A DNA stretch of 64,000 nucleotides from Mucilaginibacter sp. SJ (GCF_028993635.1 NZ_CP118631.1:4216001-4280000), one strand, 5' to 3'; counted from the first letter of the stretch, positions 28,053 through 37,364 are shown. Program-made: numbers and translations. The notes: a model not told the origin generated them from the sequence alone.

Positions 28053-28865
28053 TTAAACTTTTGTTCTTACATAAATATCCCCAAACCCTGTACTTATGAA
28101 ATCGTTACTCGCAATGAAGCTTTTCATCCCGGCGGGTAACAGCCATTTTTCCATACCCCACTGCATGCTTTCATTTGAACTGTAGTTGCATTCGATATTG
28201 GGGTTGTATTTAAGGATCTGGTCAATGCATTGAATGGCTCGTTCCGTTTGTTCGGGCACGGTATATTCAAAGCTAATCATTTTTACAGGTCGGGTTAACC
28301 CTTTCAACACTTCCAGCTCATAGCCTTCAACATCAATTTTTATAAATGACGGAAGGCCAAATGTTTCAATCAGTTTATCAGCTGTCGTTATTTCCAGGTT
28401 TATAGGTTCGTCCCAGGTGTAGCCATCAAACCGGCCATCCTTAACAGAATCTATCCATTCTTCTGAAAATGATGACAATACGGATGTACTTGAAACATAA
28501 AATTTTTTTACCGTTTCCACAGCACCAAGACCTTTACCCACAACGGCGATCCTTTTACCAAACTTTTGTTTAAGATATTTGTAACAGTTTTCTTGCGGCT
28601 CCACAGCGACAACCTTTGCCCCTATGGCCAGCAGGGGTAAAACCCTGTTACCCATATTTGCACCAACATCAAAGCAGATATCACCGCTTTTTATAAACAT
28701 TGAATAAAACCTGCTCCTGAACTCCGCTTCGTCGCTTGCAACCTTATCGGCCTCTCTTTGTATCCTGGATGGAAATATTTTTCTAAGCTGTAAGCGAATA
28801 TCTGCACCTAACAATTTTTTTATCAATTCTCTCATTAATATGTTGGGTTTAAATACTGATTGCAA
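28053..28865 (-). CDS. FkbM family methyltransferase
   Basis: 270 residues. SAM-binding Rossmann motif ICFDVGANMGNRVLPLL (about 64-80), then VVAVEPQ for the acidic ribose contact, and the family-typical IKIDVEGYELEVLKGL. FkbM enzymes O-methylate sugars or natural products. An alternative start is Met11 (MRELIKK). It lies 83 bp downstream of, and on the same strand as, another methyltransferase gene, so the two may share a transcript. Substrate unknown. Confidence 0.85.
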   Translation of the reverse strand: MQSVFKPNILMRELIKKLLGADIRLQLRKIFPSRIQREADKVASDEAEFRSRFYSMFIKSGDICFDVGANMGNRVLPLLAIGAKVVAVEPQENCYKYLKQKFGKRIAVVGKGLGAVETVKKFYVSSTSVLSSFSEEWIDSVKDGRFDGYTWDEPINLEITTADKLIETFGLPSFIKIDVEGYELEVLKGLTRPVKMISFEYTVPEQTERAIQCIDQILKYNPNIECNYSSNESMQWGMEKWLLPAGMKSFIASNDFISTGFGDIYVRTKV

Positions 28866-28948
28866 TTTAAAGCTTTTTCTCCAATGACTTAATGAGAACT
28901 CAAGCGGCGAAACTTCCTGTTTTCCTCCAATAGCAATATTAACGCAAC

Positions 28949-29989
28949 CTATTTGTATGCAATTGCCGCGCTTGATGGCCCGGTTAATGGAATAATTGAA
29001 GTTGATTTAAACCCGGCAATATTTGCCCACCTGTTAAAGTCGGCAAATGTGTAATCAAATCCCGTACCTGTTTCAATAAGCATATTCAAACTCATCATCA
29101 TTCCAAAAACATTTTGCTTTCGCTCATCATCTATTATGTTTTCGATAGCTACAAATGCTCCGTTGGCGGGGAGCGCGTCATAAGCTTTTTTCATTAATGA
29201 TATTTTATTTTCCTCATCCCAATCATGCAGGATATTTCCCATTACAACAACATCTGCATTGGGTATGGGCATAGTGAAGAAGTCGCCGCTTGCTGTTTTT
29301 ACCTGGTCGGATAGCCCGAATTGCCGGATAGTAGTGTTTGTAACGGGCTCAACCGGCGGCAGGTCAAAACTGGTGCAATGCATATGGGCATTATGTCTGG
29401 CAACCATCAATGAAAGCAGCCCTGCCGAACCGCCTACATCAATCAGCGTTTTATATTTGGTAAAATCAAATTTTTGAGCAAAGGCCATAAAGTTCCCCAT
29501 TTGAATGCCACTCATTGCGTTAATAAACTCTTTCAATTTTTCAGGATCTGAATATATTAAATCAAAAAAGTCATCGCTCTTTTTTATTTCGTTTTGCGGA
29601 AGCCCGGTAAGCAGCCCTTCGCCCAGGCTACCCCAAAACGTATATAAGCGATTGTTCATCATTTCGAGGATGCCTCCAATATATGATGGCTTATTTTTAT
29701 CTAAAAATGTATCTGTGTCCGGCGTATTTGAATAAATAGCGGAATCCAAAATGCCTTGACGCTTTAAAAAGCCTAACACGGTTAAAGCGTCTAAAAAATC
29801 ATAAACATTCCTGTCGGTGCATTTAAACCCTAAAATGTTTTTGATATCGTTGGCTTTCATGGTTTTCCTTTCGGCAAGCCTGGTGAACAATTGAAAACTT
29901 ACGGCGGTTAAAAGGATTTTTGAGGGCCAAAAGCCGGTGCCAATTTTCATAATGTTTTCGGGTGATGGCTGGTTAGGTTGCTGTTCCAT
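28949..29989 (-). CDS. Class I SAM-dependent O-methyltransferase (acetylserotonin/COMT-like)
   Basis: 346 residues. The N-terminal winged-helix dimerisation domain (about 15-110, SKILLTAVSFQLFTRLAERKTMKANDI) is followed by the methyltransferase domain with LIDVGGSAGLLSLMVA (motif I), FDLPPVEP, GDFFTMPIPNADVVVMGNILHDWDEE (catalytic His in LHDW) and the C-terminal AFVAIENII. The layout is that of family 2 small-molecule O-methyltransferases. With the FkbM gene downstream it suggests modification of a secondary metabolite or glycan, but no biosynthetic core enzyme is nearby. Confidence 0.87.
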   Translation of the reverse strand: MEQQPNQPSPENIMKIGTGFWPSKILLTAVSFQLFTRLAERKTMKANDIKNILGFKCTDRNVYDFLDALTVLGFLKRQGILDSAIYSNTPDTDTFLDKNKPSYIGGILEMMNNRLYTFWGSLGEGLLTGLPQNEIKKSDDFFDLIYSDPEKLKEFINAMSGIQMGNFMAFAQKFDFTKYKTLIDVGGSAGLLSLMVARHNAHMHCTSFDLPPVEPVTNTTIRQFGLSDQVKTASGDFFTMPIPNADVVVMGNILHDWDEENKISLMKKAYDALPANGAFVAIENIIDDERKQNVFGMMMSLNMLIETGTGFDYTFADFNRWANIAGFKSTSIIPLTGPSSAAIAYK

Positions 29990-30138
29990 TTTTTTTCTAT
30001 TAAATATCGGTTAATAAATTGGTTTGCGCCTTCCGGCAAATTCTACCCGGGCGGGCGAAATTAATTATCTAAAATACAGGTATTTAATTTAAGAAGAAAG
30101 AGGGATTGATAATTGTAAAGAATGTATTTATTCGTTAA

Positions 30139-30150
30139 CCCTTTAAAGGG
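30139..30150. terminator. 12-bp perfect palindrome after the ECF sigma gene
   Basis: CCCTTTAAAGGG lies 19 bases after the sigma-factor stop on the minus strand. It is perfect but short, without a clear T-run, and could be part of a weak terminator. Confidence 0.3.
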
Positions 30151-30169
30151 CTTCTTTCTTATGGCAGCT

Positions 30170-31411
30170 TCAGCGTCTTAATTGTTCTATTTTTTTATTC
30201 AAAGCCTGTTTTACTGTTTTGGCACCGGTTAGTTGAGCCGCCTGACCGTAATGCTCAATCGCTTTATCAACATCTATCGTTTCATACAAATAGCCCAATA
30301 ATTTGTGATAGTGATCGCTATCAATCAGTTTTAGTTTCTCTGTCTCCCGTATAGCTTTTTCATGTCCGTAAACCCTGGCAATGGCAAATGCCCTGTTCAA
30401 TGCGGTTACAGGTGAGTATTCTATTAAAATAAGCTGATTATAAAGTTGCAAAATATGTTGCCACTTATCGCGATCTGCATGTTTGGTATGCCAATAGGCG
30501 ATACCCGCTTCGAGGTGATATTTTGAGGCTTGATTACCCTGACAGGATTGTACAAAATAGTAATTACCTTTTTCAATGAGATCTTTATTCCACAGCTTTT
30601 GATCCTGTTCGTCATAAAGAATAATTTCGCCACTATTGTTGGTACGTGCTTCAAGCCGCGAGCTTTGGTAACACATCAGGGCCAGGAGCGCTTTGGTTTG
30701 TGTTGTATCGGTTAACGGGTTTGCTGTCAGGATAAGTGTTAGCCTTATGGCTTCTGCACAGAGTTCATTCCTGATCAGCTGATCATTTGTTTTTGAAAAA
30801 TAACCTTCATTAAATAACAGATACAATGTTTTAAGTACGTTATCTAAGCGAAACTTAATATTGGATTCGGTTAATACCCCGATCTGGAAATGGCTGTTGC
30901 GAAGGCTGGTTTTGGCCCGGTGCAAGCGTTTTTTTATAGTCTCTGTCCTGGTCAAAAAAGCATTGGCGATTTCTTCTATGGTAAAACCGCAAAGGATCCG
31001 GAGCGCCAGGCAGATCTGGCTCCCGGTAGAATTACCCGGGTCACAAACTGCAAAGATCATGGCCAACTGGCTGTCTCCAATAGGCTCACTCCCGAATTCA
31101 ACATCTGGTTCCGGTTCCGCCGTGTTCTGTTTAATGTTGGCTGCAATTTTCGTATCAAAAAGCGTAGCACGTTTAAAATGATCTTTCGCCTTGTTTTGAG
31201 CAACAGTATAAAGCCAGGCTACAGGGTTTTCAGGAACACCGGCGATGGTCCAGCTTTCAGACGCTTTAAGGAACGTTTCGCCGATGACATCTTCTGACAT
31301 TTCAATATGCTTCAATCCAAAATGGCGGCACAACACAGCAATCATCTTAAGGTATTCCTGCCTGTAAAGCTCAGTCAATAAAGTATTATTGTTCAATCGC
31401 GTGGCCTCCAA
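30170..31411 (-). CDS. ECF sigma factor, ECF42-type with C-terminal TPR-like extension (DUF6596)
   Basis: 413 residues, about twice a normal ECF sigma. Region 2: YRQEYLKMIAVLCRHFGL..AEDV-like stretch and VAWLYTVAQNKAKDHFKR (about 10-80). Region 4: LRILCGFTIEEIANAFLTRTETIKKRLHRAK (about 137-170). The long helical C-terminus starts with the hallmark LYLLFNEGY and ends in TPR-like repeats. ECF42 sigmas have no anti-sigma factor, use the extension for control and sit beside YciI/DGPF genes, as here: yciI ends 5 bp upstream of the sigma start. The natural signal is unknown. Confidence 0.9.
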   Translation of the reverse strand: MEATRLNNNTLLTELYRQEYLKMIAVLCRHFGLKHIEMSEDVIGETFLKASESWTIAGVPENPVAWLYTVAQNKAKDHFKRATLFDTKIAANIKQNTAEPEPDVEFGSEPIGDSQLAMIFAVCDPGNSTGSQICLALRILCGFTIEEIANAFLTRTETIKKRLHRAKTSLRNSHFQIGVLTESNIKFRLDNVLKTLYLLFNEGYFSKTNDQLIRNELCAEAIRLTLILTANPLTDTTQTKALLALMCYQSSRLEARTNNSGEIILYDEQDQKLWNKDLIEKGNYYFVQSCQGNQASKYHLEAGIAYWHTKHADRDKWQHILQLYNQLILIEYSPVTALNRAFAIARVYGHEKAIRETEKLKLIDSDHYHKLLGYLYETIDVDKAIEHYGQAAQLTGAKTVKQALNKKIEQLRR

Positions 31412-31416
31412 TATCG

Positions 31417-31755
31417 CTAACGTTTTAAAACTTCCCTGATTTCAACGTTTCCTCCAAGCTTGAAGATCGGACTATCTTTAACCAATTCAATCGCTTCATC
31501 AATTGTTTCTGCCCTTATAATAACATAGCCTACTATAAACTCCTTAATTTCGGTATATGGCCCATCGGTCACTACGCCACCAGCCCGTATAGTTGCCGCA
31601 CTTCCCGAAAACGGTAATAGAGAATTGCCATGGTCTACCAGCTTATTTTGAGCGGCAATACCAGCCAGCCAGTTCAGTCGTTCCTGTATCTGTTCGGGTG
31701 TCGGCTTAAAGTCCTCAACATCTTTCATCCTGAAAATCAGCATAAACTCTTTCAT
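31417..31755 (-). CDS. YciI/DGPF family protein, partner of ECF42 sigma
   Basis: 112 residues. The fold marker is VVTDGPYTEIKEFIVGYVIIRA, the DGPF-like motif, followed by DEAIELVKDSPIF and a strand EIREVL. YciI-like proteins are small ferredoxin-like dimers. Those beside ECF42 are usual targets or companions of the sigma factor, but their biochemical role is unknown. It starts 8 bp after the azoreductase gene and ends 5 bp before the sigma gene, so the three form one operon. Confidence 0.88.
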   Translation of the reverse strand: MKEFMLIFRMKDVEDFKPTPEQIQERLNWLAGIAAQNKLVDHGNSLLPFSGSAATIRAGGVVTDGPYTEIKEFIVGYVIIRAETIDEAIELVKDSPIFKLGGNVEIREVLKR

Positions 31756-31763
31756 ATCTGTAA

Positions 31764-32357
31764 CTAAAGGTTTTGTATAATGCTTTCGTAGTCGACTCTG
31801 AAATTTGGCTCGGCAGTACCCTCAACTCTGTAGGTGCAAACGTCGGTAATTCCGGCATAGGCACTAAATACTGCTTTTATATATGATTCGATAAACTCAT
31901 ACTCCCTGGGCCAATATGCCAGTCTTCCGCCGGATGCTATAGCCAAATATACCTTTTTGCCGGTTAGGCAGCCTGTTTTTGTGCCATCCGCATTAAACTT
32001 GTAGCTGACACCCACGCGTACCAACTGATCGAGCCAGGCTTTTAAAAGAGAAGAGATCCCCAGGTTATGCATAGGCGTACTTATGACAATGATTTCAGCC
32101 TCGTTCATCTCGTTGAAAATAGCGTTGGCGTAGCTAAGCAATCTTTCCCCTCTCTCGTCAATCATCTCCGGAAATTTATAGAACTCCCAGATCAATGCCT
32201 CATCCAAAAACGGCGGAGGTACTTTGGCTAAATCCCTTTCTACCACCTTGTCGATTTCACCTTTATCGATGAGCTTATTAATGATTGCTGTGCTGAGGCA
32301 CCGGCTGTACGACAACGCTCCGCGCGTACTTGAAATAATGTGTAATGCACTTTTCAT
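31764..32357 (-). CDS. FMN-dependent NADH-azoreductase-like flavoprotein
   Basis: 197 residues of flavodoxin-like fold. The N-terminus SSTRGALSYSRCLSTAI is the phosphate-binding loop, ISTPMHNLGISSLLKAWLDQLVRVGVSYKF holds the flavin contacts typical of AzoR, and AIASGGRL is the second flavin loop. AzoR-type enzymes reduce azo dyes and quinones with NADH. As first gene of the azoR-yciI-sigma operon it may be part of a stress or detoxification response driven by its own sigma factor. The operon assignment rests on gaps of 8 and 5 bp. Confidence 0.88.
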   Translation of the reverse strand: MKSALHIISSTRGALSYSRCLSTAIINKLIDKGEIDKVVERDLAKVPPPFLDEALIWEFYKFPEMIDERGERLLSYANAIFNEMNEAEIIVISTPMHNLGISSLLKAWLDQLVRVGVSYKFNADGTKTGCLTGKKVYLAIASGGRLAYWPREYEFIESYIKAVFSAYAGITDVCTYRVEGTAEPNFRVDYESIIQNL

Positions 32358-32661
32358 AGTTTATTGTTTGTGCTAATGACGATCGGCTTTGGCAAATGGG
32401 GACATGGCATGACAATTTCTTGCGAAGAACGAATTGTGTAATAAGGCGGGCTTCTATTGCCTAAAATTATATCAGTATTTGTTGGAGTACCGCTCCGGAT
32501 GAAGGAGTACTGCCGATTTGAGCAGGGCTTCCGGCAAAAGATGATAAAGCATTGCTGCAAACTGCTATGAGCCTGTTCGTCGACACAATCACCTCATTCA
32601 TCGTCACATTGACACAAAAAATACGCGGATTTGTTCCCTCATTAAACAAACTTTTTAAATT
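32358..32661. other. 304-bp divergent gap between azoR and the DUF4382 gene, no clear features
   Basis: No ORF that holds up. A TGTCGA hexamer on the minus strand (32580-32585) recalls the ECF42 -35 motif reported from Streptomyces, but the matching -10 motif is absent at the right distance, and it is 220 bases from azoR. Both promoters must lie here, but I cannot place them. Confidence 0.4.
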
Positions 32662-33426
32662 ATGAAAAAGCTATTTTTATTTACCGCAGCCCTAAGCCTT
32701 ATGCTCTTTTCCTGTAAAAAGGATAGTACCAATAATGGGGGTACCGCCCACGTGACCGTAAAGATGACCGATGCACCCGGCGCTTTTGATGCCGTAATCC
32801 TGAATATCAAAAGTGTGATCATTGTAACCGACAAGGGCGAACAAACGCTCAATGTGGATGGAGGCGCGGTTGATATCCTGCGGTTCCGTTCGGGCCGTGA
32901 TACTGTGCTGGCCGACCAGGATATCCCCGCAGGGACCATCCAGCAGGTGCGCCTGGTGTTGAACGACAGCGGTAACCGTGTGATTGTAGCCGGAGTATCA
33001 TATGACCTGACCACGCCAAGCGGCCAGACCTCCGGCGTGAAGCTGAACGTTCATGATAAGCTTACCGCCGGTATTGCCTATACTATGCGTTTGGACTTTG
33101 ACGCCGCGCAATCCGTTGTACTTACCGGTAACGGCAAGTACATCCTCAAACCAGTGATCCGCGCAATTGCCACTGCCGCTTCGGGTGCGCTGACCGGTGT
33201 GGTTAGCCCGGCAGCATCTTCACCGAAGGTATATGCTATTACGGGTGCCGACACCATTGGCTCAACTACAGATGCCAGCGGTAAATATTATTTCCCCGGC
33301 CTGGCAGCGGGCAGTTACCAGGTGAAATTTGTTCCGGTTAGCCCCTATGCAATCAAAACATTAACCAACATTTCGGTAACAAACGGCACCGTCACCGATA
33401 TGGGAACAGTGAACATTACCCAGTAA
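32662..33426 (+). CDS. DUF4382 lipoprotein with carboxypeptidase-regulatory-like C-terminus
   Basis: 254 residues. Lipobox LFSC at about 15-18. The DUF4382 domain spans about 28-165 (VTVKMTDAPGAFDAVILNIKSVII, VDILRFRSG, IPAGTIQQVRLVL, LKLNVHDK-like and MRLDFDAAQSVV). A short beta-sandwich follows from about 172 (ALTGVVSPAASS, DASGKYYFPGLAAGSYQVKF), like the Cna-B/CarboxypepD_reg fold. Probably surface- or periplasm-anchored. The role is unknown; DUF4382 proteins are common Bacteroidota surface lipoproteins. Confidence 0.88.
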   Translation: MKKLFLFTAALSLMLFSCKKDSTNNGGTAHVTVKMTDAPGAFDAVILNIKSVIIVTDKGEQTLNVDGGAVDILRFRSGRDTVLADQDIPAGTIQQVRLVLNDSGNRVIVAGVSYDLTTPSGQTSGVKLNVHDKLTAGIAYTMRLDFDAAQSVVLTGNGKYILKPVIRAIATAASGALTGVVSPAASSPKVYAITGADTIGSTTDASGKYYFPGLAAGSYQVKFVPVSPYAIKTLTNISVTNGTVTDMGTVNITQ

Positions 33427-33506
33427 TCCTGGTTTATTATTAAAAGGAAACAGCGGAGATTCAGCGGATGGTTAGATGATCTCCGCACCATTAACCTATA
33501 TCTTGT

Positions 33507-33540
33507 AAAAAGCCTTTGATCTGAAGATTTAAGGCTTTTT
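33507..33540 (+). terminator. Terminator after the DUF4382 gene
   Basis: AAAAAGCCTT and AAGGCTTTTT form a 10-bp stem around a short interior, ending in a T-run. It is about 80 bases after the stop codon. Confidence 0.75.
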
Positions 33541-33711
33541 ACTGATAATTAGGCCTCAATGAGGATATTTTCTAAGCAATATTTCCTAAATTGAGCTATT
33601 CGCTATTTATTTTTTGATATAGATGGACTGCAAATCTTCAACATTGGTATAGTCAAACGCGGTCCAATAGTGTCTCTTCATACTTCCTGCCATAATTCTA
33701 TGTCTTTCGCT

Positions 33712-33719
33712 TATCTTTG
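33712..33719 (+). promoter_or_regulatory. TAnnTTTG promoter box of the ABC-F gene
   Basis: TATCTTTG matches the Bacteroidota -7 consensus and lies 24 bases before the GTG start, implying a short leader. No good -33 TTTG was seen. Confidence 0.5.
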
Positions 33720-33743
33720 CGCGCAATTCAATATTAGCATACA

Positions 33744-35378
33744 GTGATCAATGTCAACAACATTTCCGTTTCATTTGGCGGAACCACCTTATTTAGCGAC
33801 GTAACCTTCTCTATCAACGAGAACGATAAGATAGCCCTGATGGGTAAGAATGGCGCAGGCAAGTCGACCATCCTCAAGATCATCGCCGGTGCGGCCAAAC
33901 CTACTACCGGCAATGTAACCGGACCAAAGGACGCGGTAATAGCGTATTTGCCGCAACATTTGCTTACCCAGGATAACGTTACCGTTTTTGAGGAAACGAT
34001 GAAAGCTTTTGACGAGGCTAATCAGATGCAGAAAGAACTGGACGAAGTGAATGAGCAGCTGAACATTCGTACCGATTACGACAGTGACGACTACATGAAG
34101 CTGATTGAACGGGTATCGGAACTGAGCGAAAAAGTTTATTCGCAGGAGGAAGTGAATTATGATGCAGAGGTGGAAAAGGTGCTGAAGGGTTTAGGTTTTG
34201 AGCGTAAAGACTTTACCCGCCAAACTTCCGAATTTTCGGGCGGTTGGCGCATGCGGATCGAACTGGCCAAAATTCTGTTGAAGAAACCGGATTTGATATT
34301 ACTGGATGAGCCTACCAACCACATGGATATTGAAAGTATACAATGGCTGGAAGACTTCCTGGTAAACTCGGCAAAGGCGGTGATGGTTATCTCCCACGAC
34401 CGCACTTTTGTTGATAACATCACCAACCGTACCATCGAGGTTACCATGGGCAGGATCTACGATTATAAAGCTAAATACACCCATTATCTCCAGTTGCGTG
34501 CCGACCGCCGGGTACATCAATTAAAAGCATACGAAGAACAACAGCGTTTTATAGCCGATAACCAGGAATTTATTGACCGGTTCAGAGGCACGTACTCCAA
34601 AACTTTGCAGGTACAGTCGCGCGTAAAAATGCTCGAAAAGCTCGAGGTTATCGAGATCGATGAAGTGGATACTTCGGCATTGCGATTGAAATTTCCACCA
34701 TCGCCGCGTTCCGGCCAGTACCCGGTAATGGTTGAAGACCTGACAAAAACCTATGGTGACCATGTAGTGTTCCAAAAGGCAGCCATGGTGATTGAGCGGG
34801 GCGAAAAAGTGGCTTTTGTTGGTAAAAACGGTGAAGGCAAATCGACCATGATTAAAGCTATTATGGGCGAGATTGATTTTGAAGGAAGTTTAAAAGTAGG
34901 TCACAATGCCAGGATCGGGTACTTTGCCCAAAACCAGGCGGCTTTATTAGATGAAAATCTAACGGTATTTGAAACCATTGATCAGATCCCTTTGAGTGAT
35001 GGCACGGTAAAGATTAAAGATCTTTTGGGTGCATTTATGTTCAGCGGCGATGATACCACCAAAAAGGTTAAAGTACTTTCGGGTGGAGAAAAGACCCGTT
35101 TGGCCATGATCAAACTGTTGCTTGAGCCCGTAAACGTGCTGATCCTGGATGAGCCAACCAACCACCTGGATATGAAGACCAAGGATATCATTAAAGATGC
35201 CCTAAAAGATTTTGACGGAACGCTAATCCTCGTATCCCATGACCGTGATTTCCTGGACGGGTTGGTGAAAAAAGTATTCGAATTTGGTAATAAACGCGTC
35301 CGTGAACATTTTGAAGATATCAAAGGGTTTTTGGCTTATAAAAAGATGGATAGCTTGAAGCAGATTGAGCAGGGGTAA
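33744..35378 (+). CDS. ABC-F family ATPase (YbiT/EttA-type translation factor)
   Basis: 544 residues starting at GTG (MINVNNISVSFGG is the usual ABC-F start). Two ABC domains: Walker A GKNGAGKST and GKNGEGKST, signatures FSGGWRMR and LSGGEKTRL, Walker B with LLDEPTNHMD and ILDEPTNHLD. The arm between them (RADRRVHQLKAYEEQQRFIADNQEF region) is of the YbiT length. Such proteins bind the ribosomal E site and tune translation with ATP. Convergent with the hypothetical membrane gene, whose stop is 11 bases away. Confidence 0.92.
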   Translation: MINVNNISVSFGGTTLFSDVTFSINENDKIALMGKNGAGKSTILKIIAGAAKPTTGNVTGPKDAVIAYLPQHLLTQDNVTVFEETMKAFDEANQMQKELDEVNEQLNIRTDYDSDDYMKLIERVSELSEKVYSQEEVNYDAEVEKVLKGLGFERKDFTRQTSEFSGGWRMRIELAKILLKKPDLILLDEPTNHMDIESIQWLEDFLVNSAKAVMVISHDRTFVDNITNRTIEVTMGRIYDYKAKYTHYLQLRADRRVHQLKAYEEQQRFIADNQEFIDRFRGTYSKTLQVQSRVKMLEKLEVIEIDEVDTSALRLKFPPSPRSGQYPVMVEDLTKTYGDHVVFQKAAMVIERGEKVAFVGKNGEGKSTMIKAIMGEIDFEGSLKVGHNARIGYFAQNQAALLDENLTVFETIDQIPLSDGTVKIKDLLGAFMFSGDDTTKKVKVLSGGEKTRLAMIKLLLEPVNVLILDEPTNHLDMKTKDIIKDALKDFDGTLILVSHDRDFLDGLVKKVFEFGNKRVREHFEDIKGFLAYKKMDSLKQIEQG

Positions 35379-35389
35379 AGCCTGCATAA

Positions 35390-36376
35390 TTAATTATCTT
35401 TTAAGGACTCTATGTGACTGGAATTATAAATTTGTAAAGGACGATCAAATTCCTTGTCCCAATTCGTCTGTTTAGCTCCTAAGCTGTTATAATGGAAAAT
35501 TTTACGCTTATTGCCTTGCATAGTTAGTAAGACGGACACCCAAGTTATATGGTGTCCCTGCGTTTGCACCATCAAAAGTTGCCAATAGAGTTTATTTGGC
35601 AAGTTGAATCGTATGGTAAATTTGGTCACTTTAGTAATATTCCCTACAACTAAGCTGCTGCCATATATTTTCACTGTATCCAGCCTATTGATCTTAGGTA
35701 TCGTTAACTCTCCGGCGTTCTTACTCGTACATGCTGAATCTAATACTAATTGCCCTTTGAAATACGTGTTCGGACAGTTAAGATCTCTTGAATAATTATT
35801 AAAATAGACGCCAACATTTGGAATGGATATATCTGATAGATTAGCAATATTAAATTCTCCTGATCCGGTACCATCGGGTATAATTATGGCCTCGCAATAA
35901 CCGTCACCACCGGTAAGATTGTCGTTTAAAGTTTTGGTAGCATTAGCTACTGTAGTAATTAATTTCTTACTCGAAGAGTTAACGCTTTTTTGAATACCAA
36001 CACTTAAAGTCAATTGCTTATCCAGCTTTTGAAGACTTGTTTTTTGCCCGAATAAAATTTTATTATTTCCCTTTATTAGGCTTCGAGATGTATCGATAGC
36101 AATGTTGAGCGAATCAATTATTGCGGTAGCTGTATCTAAAGTCCGATTTTGAAGTTGTACATACCTGCTATTCCACACGCTGGCACTATCCGCATTTCGC
36201 TTTGATTCTTGGTAGGCAGCACTTCCTGTACAAAAACTCAGTACCGCGCCAACAATCGCAATTCCTAAAACAGCTAAATCTGCTTTGCTTCGTTCTTTGG
36301 TATATGAAAACCACGCAGTAATTAACACTAAGAAGGTGGTTAGTATAAGCGAAAAATAAAACTGGAAAGGCGTCAT
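35390..36376 (-). CDS. Hypothetical membrane protein with coiled-coil and extracytoplasmic domain
   Basis: 328 residues. Two membrane segments at the N-terminus (about 5-24 and 33-55, LAVLGIAIVGAVLSF) are followed by a helical, probably coiled-coil stretch (about 65-140) and a beta-rich C-terminal domain with IIIPDGTGSGEFNIANLSDISIPNVGVYF. I do not recognise the family. It lies 9 bp after the gene at 36386-37117, so the two are co-transcribed. DNA visibly richer in A+T than the flanking genes suggests acquired DNA. It may sense or bind something outside the membrane, but this is speculation. Confidence 0.65.
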   Translation of the reverse strand: MTPFQFYFSLILTTFLVLITAWFSYTKERSKADLAVLGIAIVGAVLSFCTGSAAYQESKRNADSASVWNSRYVQLQNRTLDTATAIIDSLNIAIDTSRSLIKGNNKILFGQKTSLQKLDKQLTLSVGIQKSVNSSSKKLITTVANATKTLNDNLTGGDGYCEAIIIPDGTGSGEFNIANLSDISIPNVGVYFNNYSRDLNCPNTYFKGQLVLDSACTSKNAGELTIPKINRLDTVKIYGSSLVVGNITKVTKFTIRFNLPNKLYWQLLMVQTQGHHITWVSVLLTMQGNKRKIFHYNSLGAKQTNWDKEFDRPLQIYNSSHIESLKDN

Positions 36377-36385
36377 TGTATTAAT

Positions 36386-37117
36386 CTATTTTTCAGAATC
36401 GTAATCAATAGTTCGAAAATCGTCGGTTTTAAACACTCGAGTAAACTTTGTCTTTGCATCGTAGACAAATAAATAGTTAGCTGTCCTACCAGCGTAAATT
36501 AATCTATTATCAAGCGTAATTTTCCTATTTTCTTTGGTGAGTATTACTTGGTGCAGATGCCCGTCAGTTTTTTGCAGCAATTCGTAACTGGCCCAGCTGT
36601 CGAAAACGCCAAACCAAATAGATATCGCCAATATGGCTAATAAAGGATTCATTTTAAAATAGTCGTTTCCCTCATTTTTTGCTCGTAATCCCACCAAGAC
36701 ATACACTATCACCCCTATGATTAACCACCAGTGTTTTAAAAAAAAATTGTAACTCATTATGATTGAAAGGGTAGGTACATTTTTATATCCCCAGTAAATT
36801 AAAATCCCGTAAAACAAATAAAATAGCCAAGGAAAAGTGAGCCGCTCCCATTGTTTAAGTGTCTGTGATTCTTGTATTTCCGAGGCAACTCGCATAGTGC
36901 CATAATTTAATATCCACCATATAACCGTAGGCTCAAGCATTATTATTTCGCCGGCTTCACAGTACTGAAAAATTGGAACATGTAAAAAAAGTACGTAATA
37001 AATGTAATTGCGAGTTAATGAGAAAATAATAGCCAAAGCTATCACCGCCGCTGTAAGATCCGCAATATCTTTAAGTTCAAGTTTATATCTGCTGCCTTTA
37101 CTTTCCTGATTATTCAT
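36386..37117 (-). CDS. Hypothetical polytopic membrane protein
   Basis: 243 residues with about five hydrophobic spans (LTAAVIALAIIFSL, WWILNYGTM, FPWLFYLFYGILIYWGY, WWLIIGVIVYVLVGL, LLAILAISIWFGVF) and a soluble C-terminus of about 60 residues (LTKENRKITLDNRLIYAGRTANY) that looks like a small beta domain. No known family recognised. First gene of a two-gene unit, in an AT-rich block between tRNA-Arg and the ABC-F gene. Confidence 0.65.
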   Translation of the reverse strand: MNNQESKGSRYKLELKDIADLTAAVIALAIIFSLTRNYIYYVLFLHVPIFQYCEAGEIIMLEPTVIWWILNYGTMRVASEIQESQTLKQWERLTFPWLFYLFYGILIYWGYKNVPTLSIIMSYNFFLKHWWLIIGVIVYVLVGLRAKNEGNDYFKMNPLLAILAISIWFGVFDSWASYELLQKTDGHLHQVILTKENRKITLDNRLIYAGRTANYLFVYDAKTKFTRVFKTDDFRTIDYDSEK

Positions 37118-37364
37118 ATTTGATAAAGTTTAGACTATAAAATTAACCTTTCCTGGCCTTTATTAAAACACCGCAGCGCCCTCTTTCGGGGCCATGTTTG
37201 AAGCGATATAAAACTGGTTTAATAACGGGAAAGGCGGCTTAAGTTTTTATTGTCGTTTAGCATCATGTTACTATCTCCGATTTGAGCCGTGACACTGGTG
37301 GAAAATGATCCATTTAATTTATGGTCATTGTTTATCACCGAACTACTTCAAAGATCCAATAACG

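Larger units (their letters stand above)
33427..33743. other. 317-bp gap before the second ABC-F gene
   Basis: It holds an 8-bp-stem hairpin (GCGGAGAT/ATCTCCGC, about 33454-33486), a terminator (33507-33540) and a TATCTTTG box (33712-33719). The stretch between these is AT-rich and shows no gene or leader peptide that I can support. Confidence 0.5.

Noticed and set aside
32580..32585. ECF42 promoter motif TGTCGA upstream of azoR
   Set aside because: No CGA(C/T) -10 partner at the expected distance, and it is about 220 bases from the gene.
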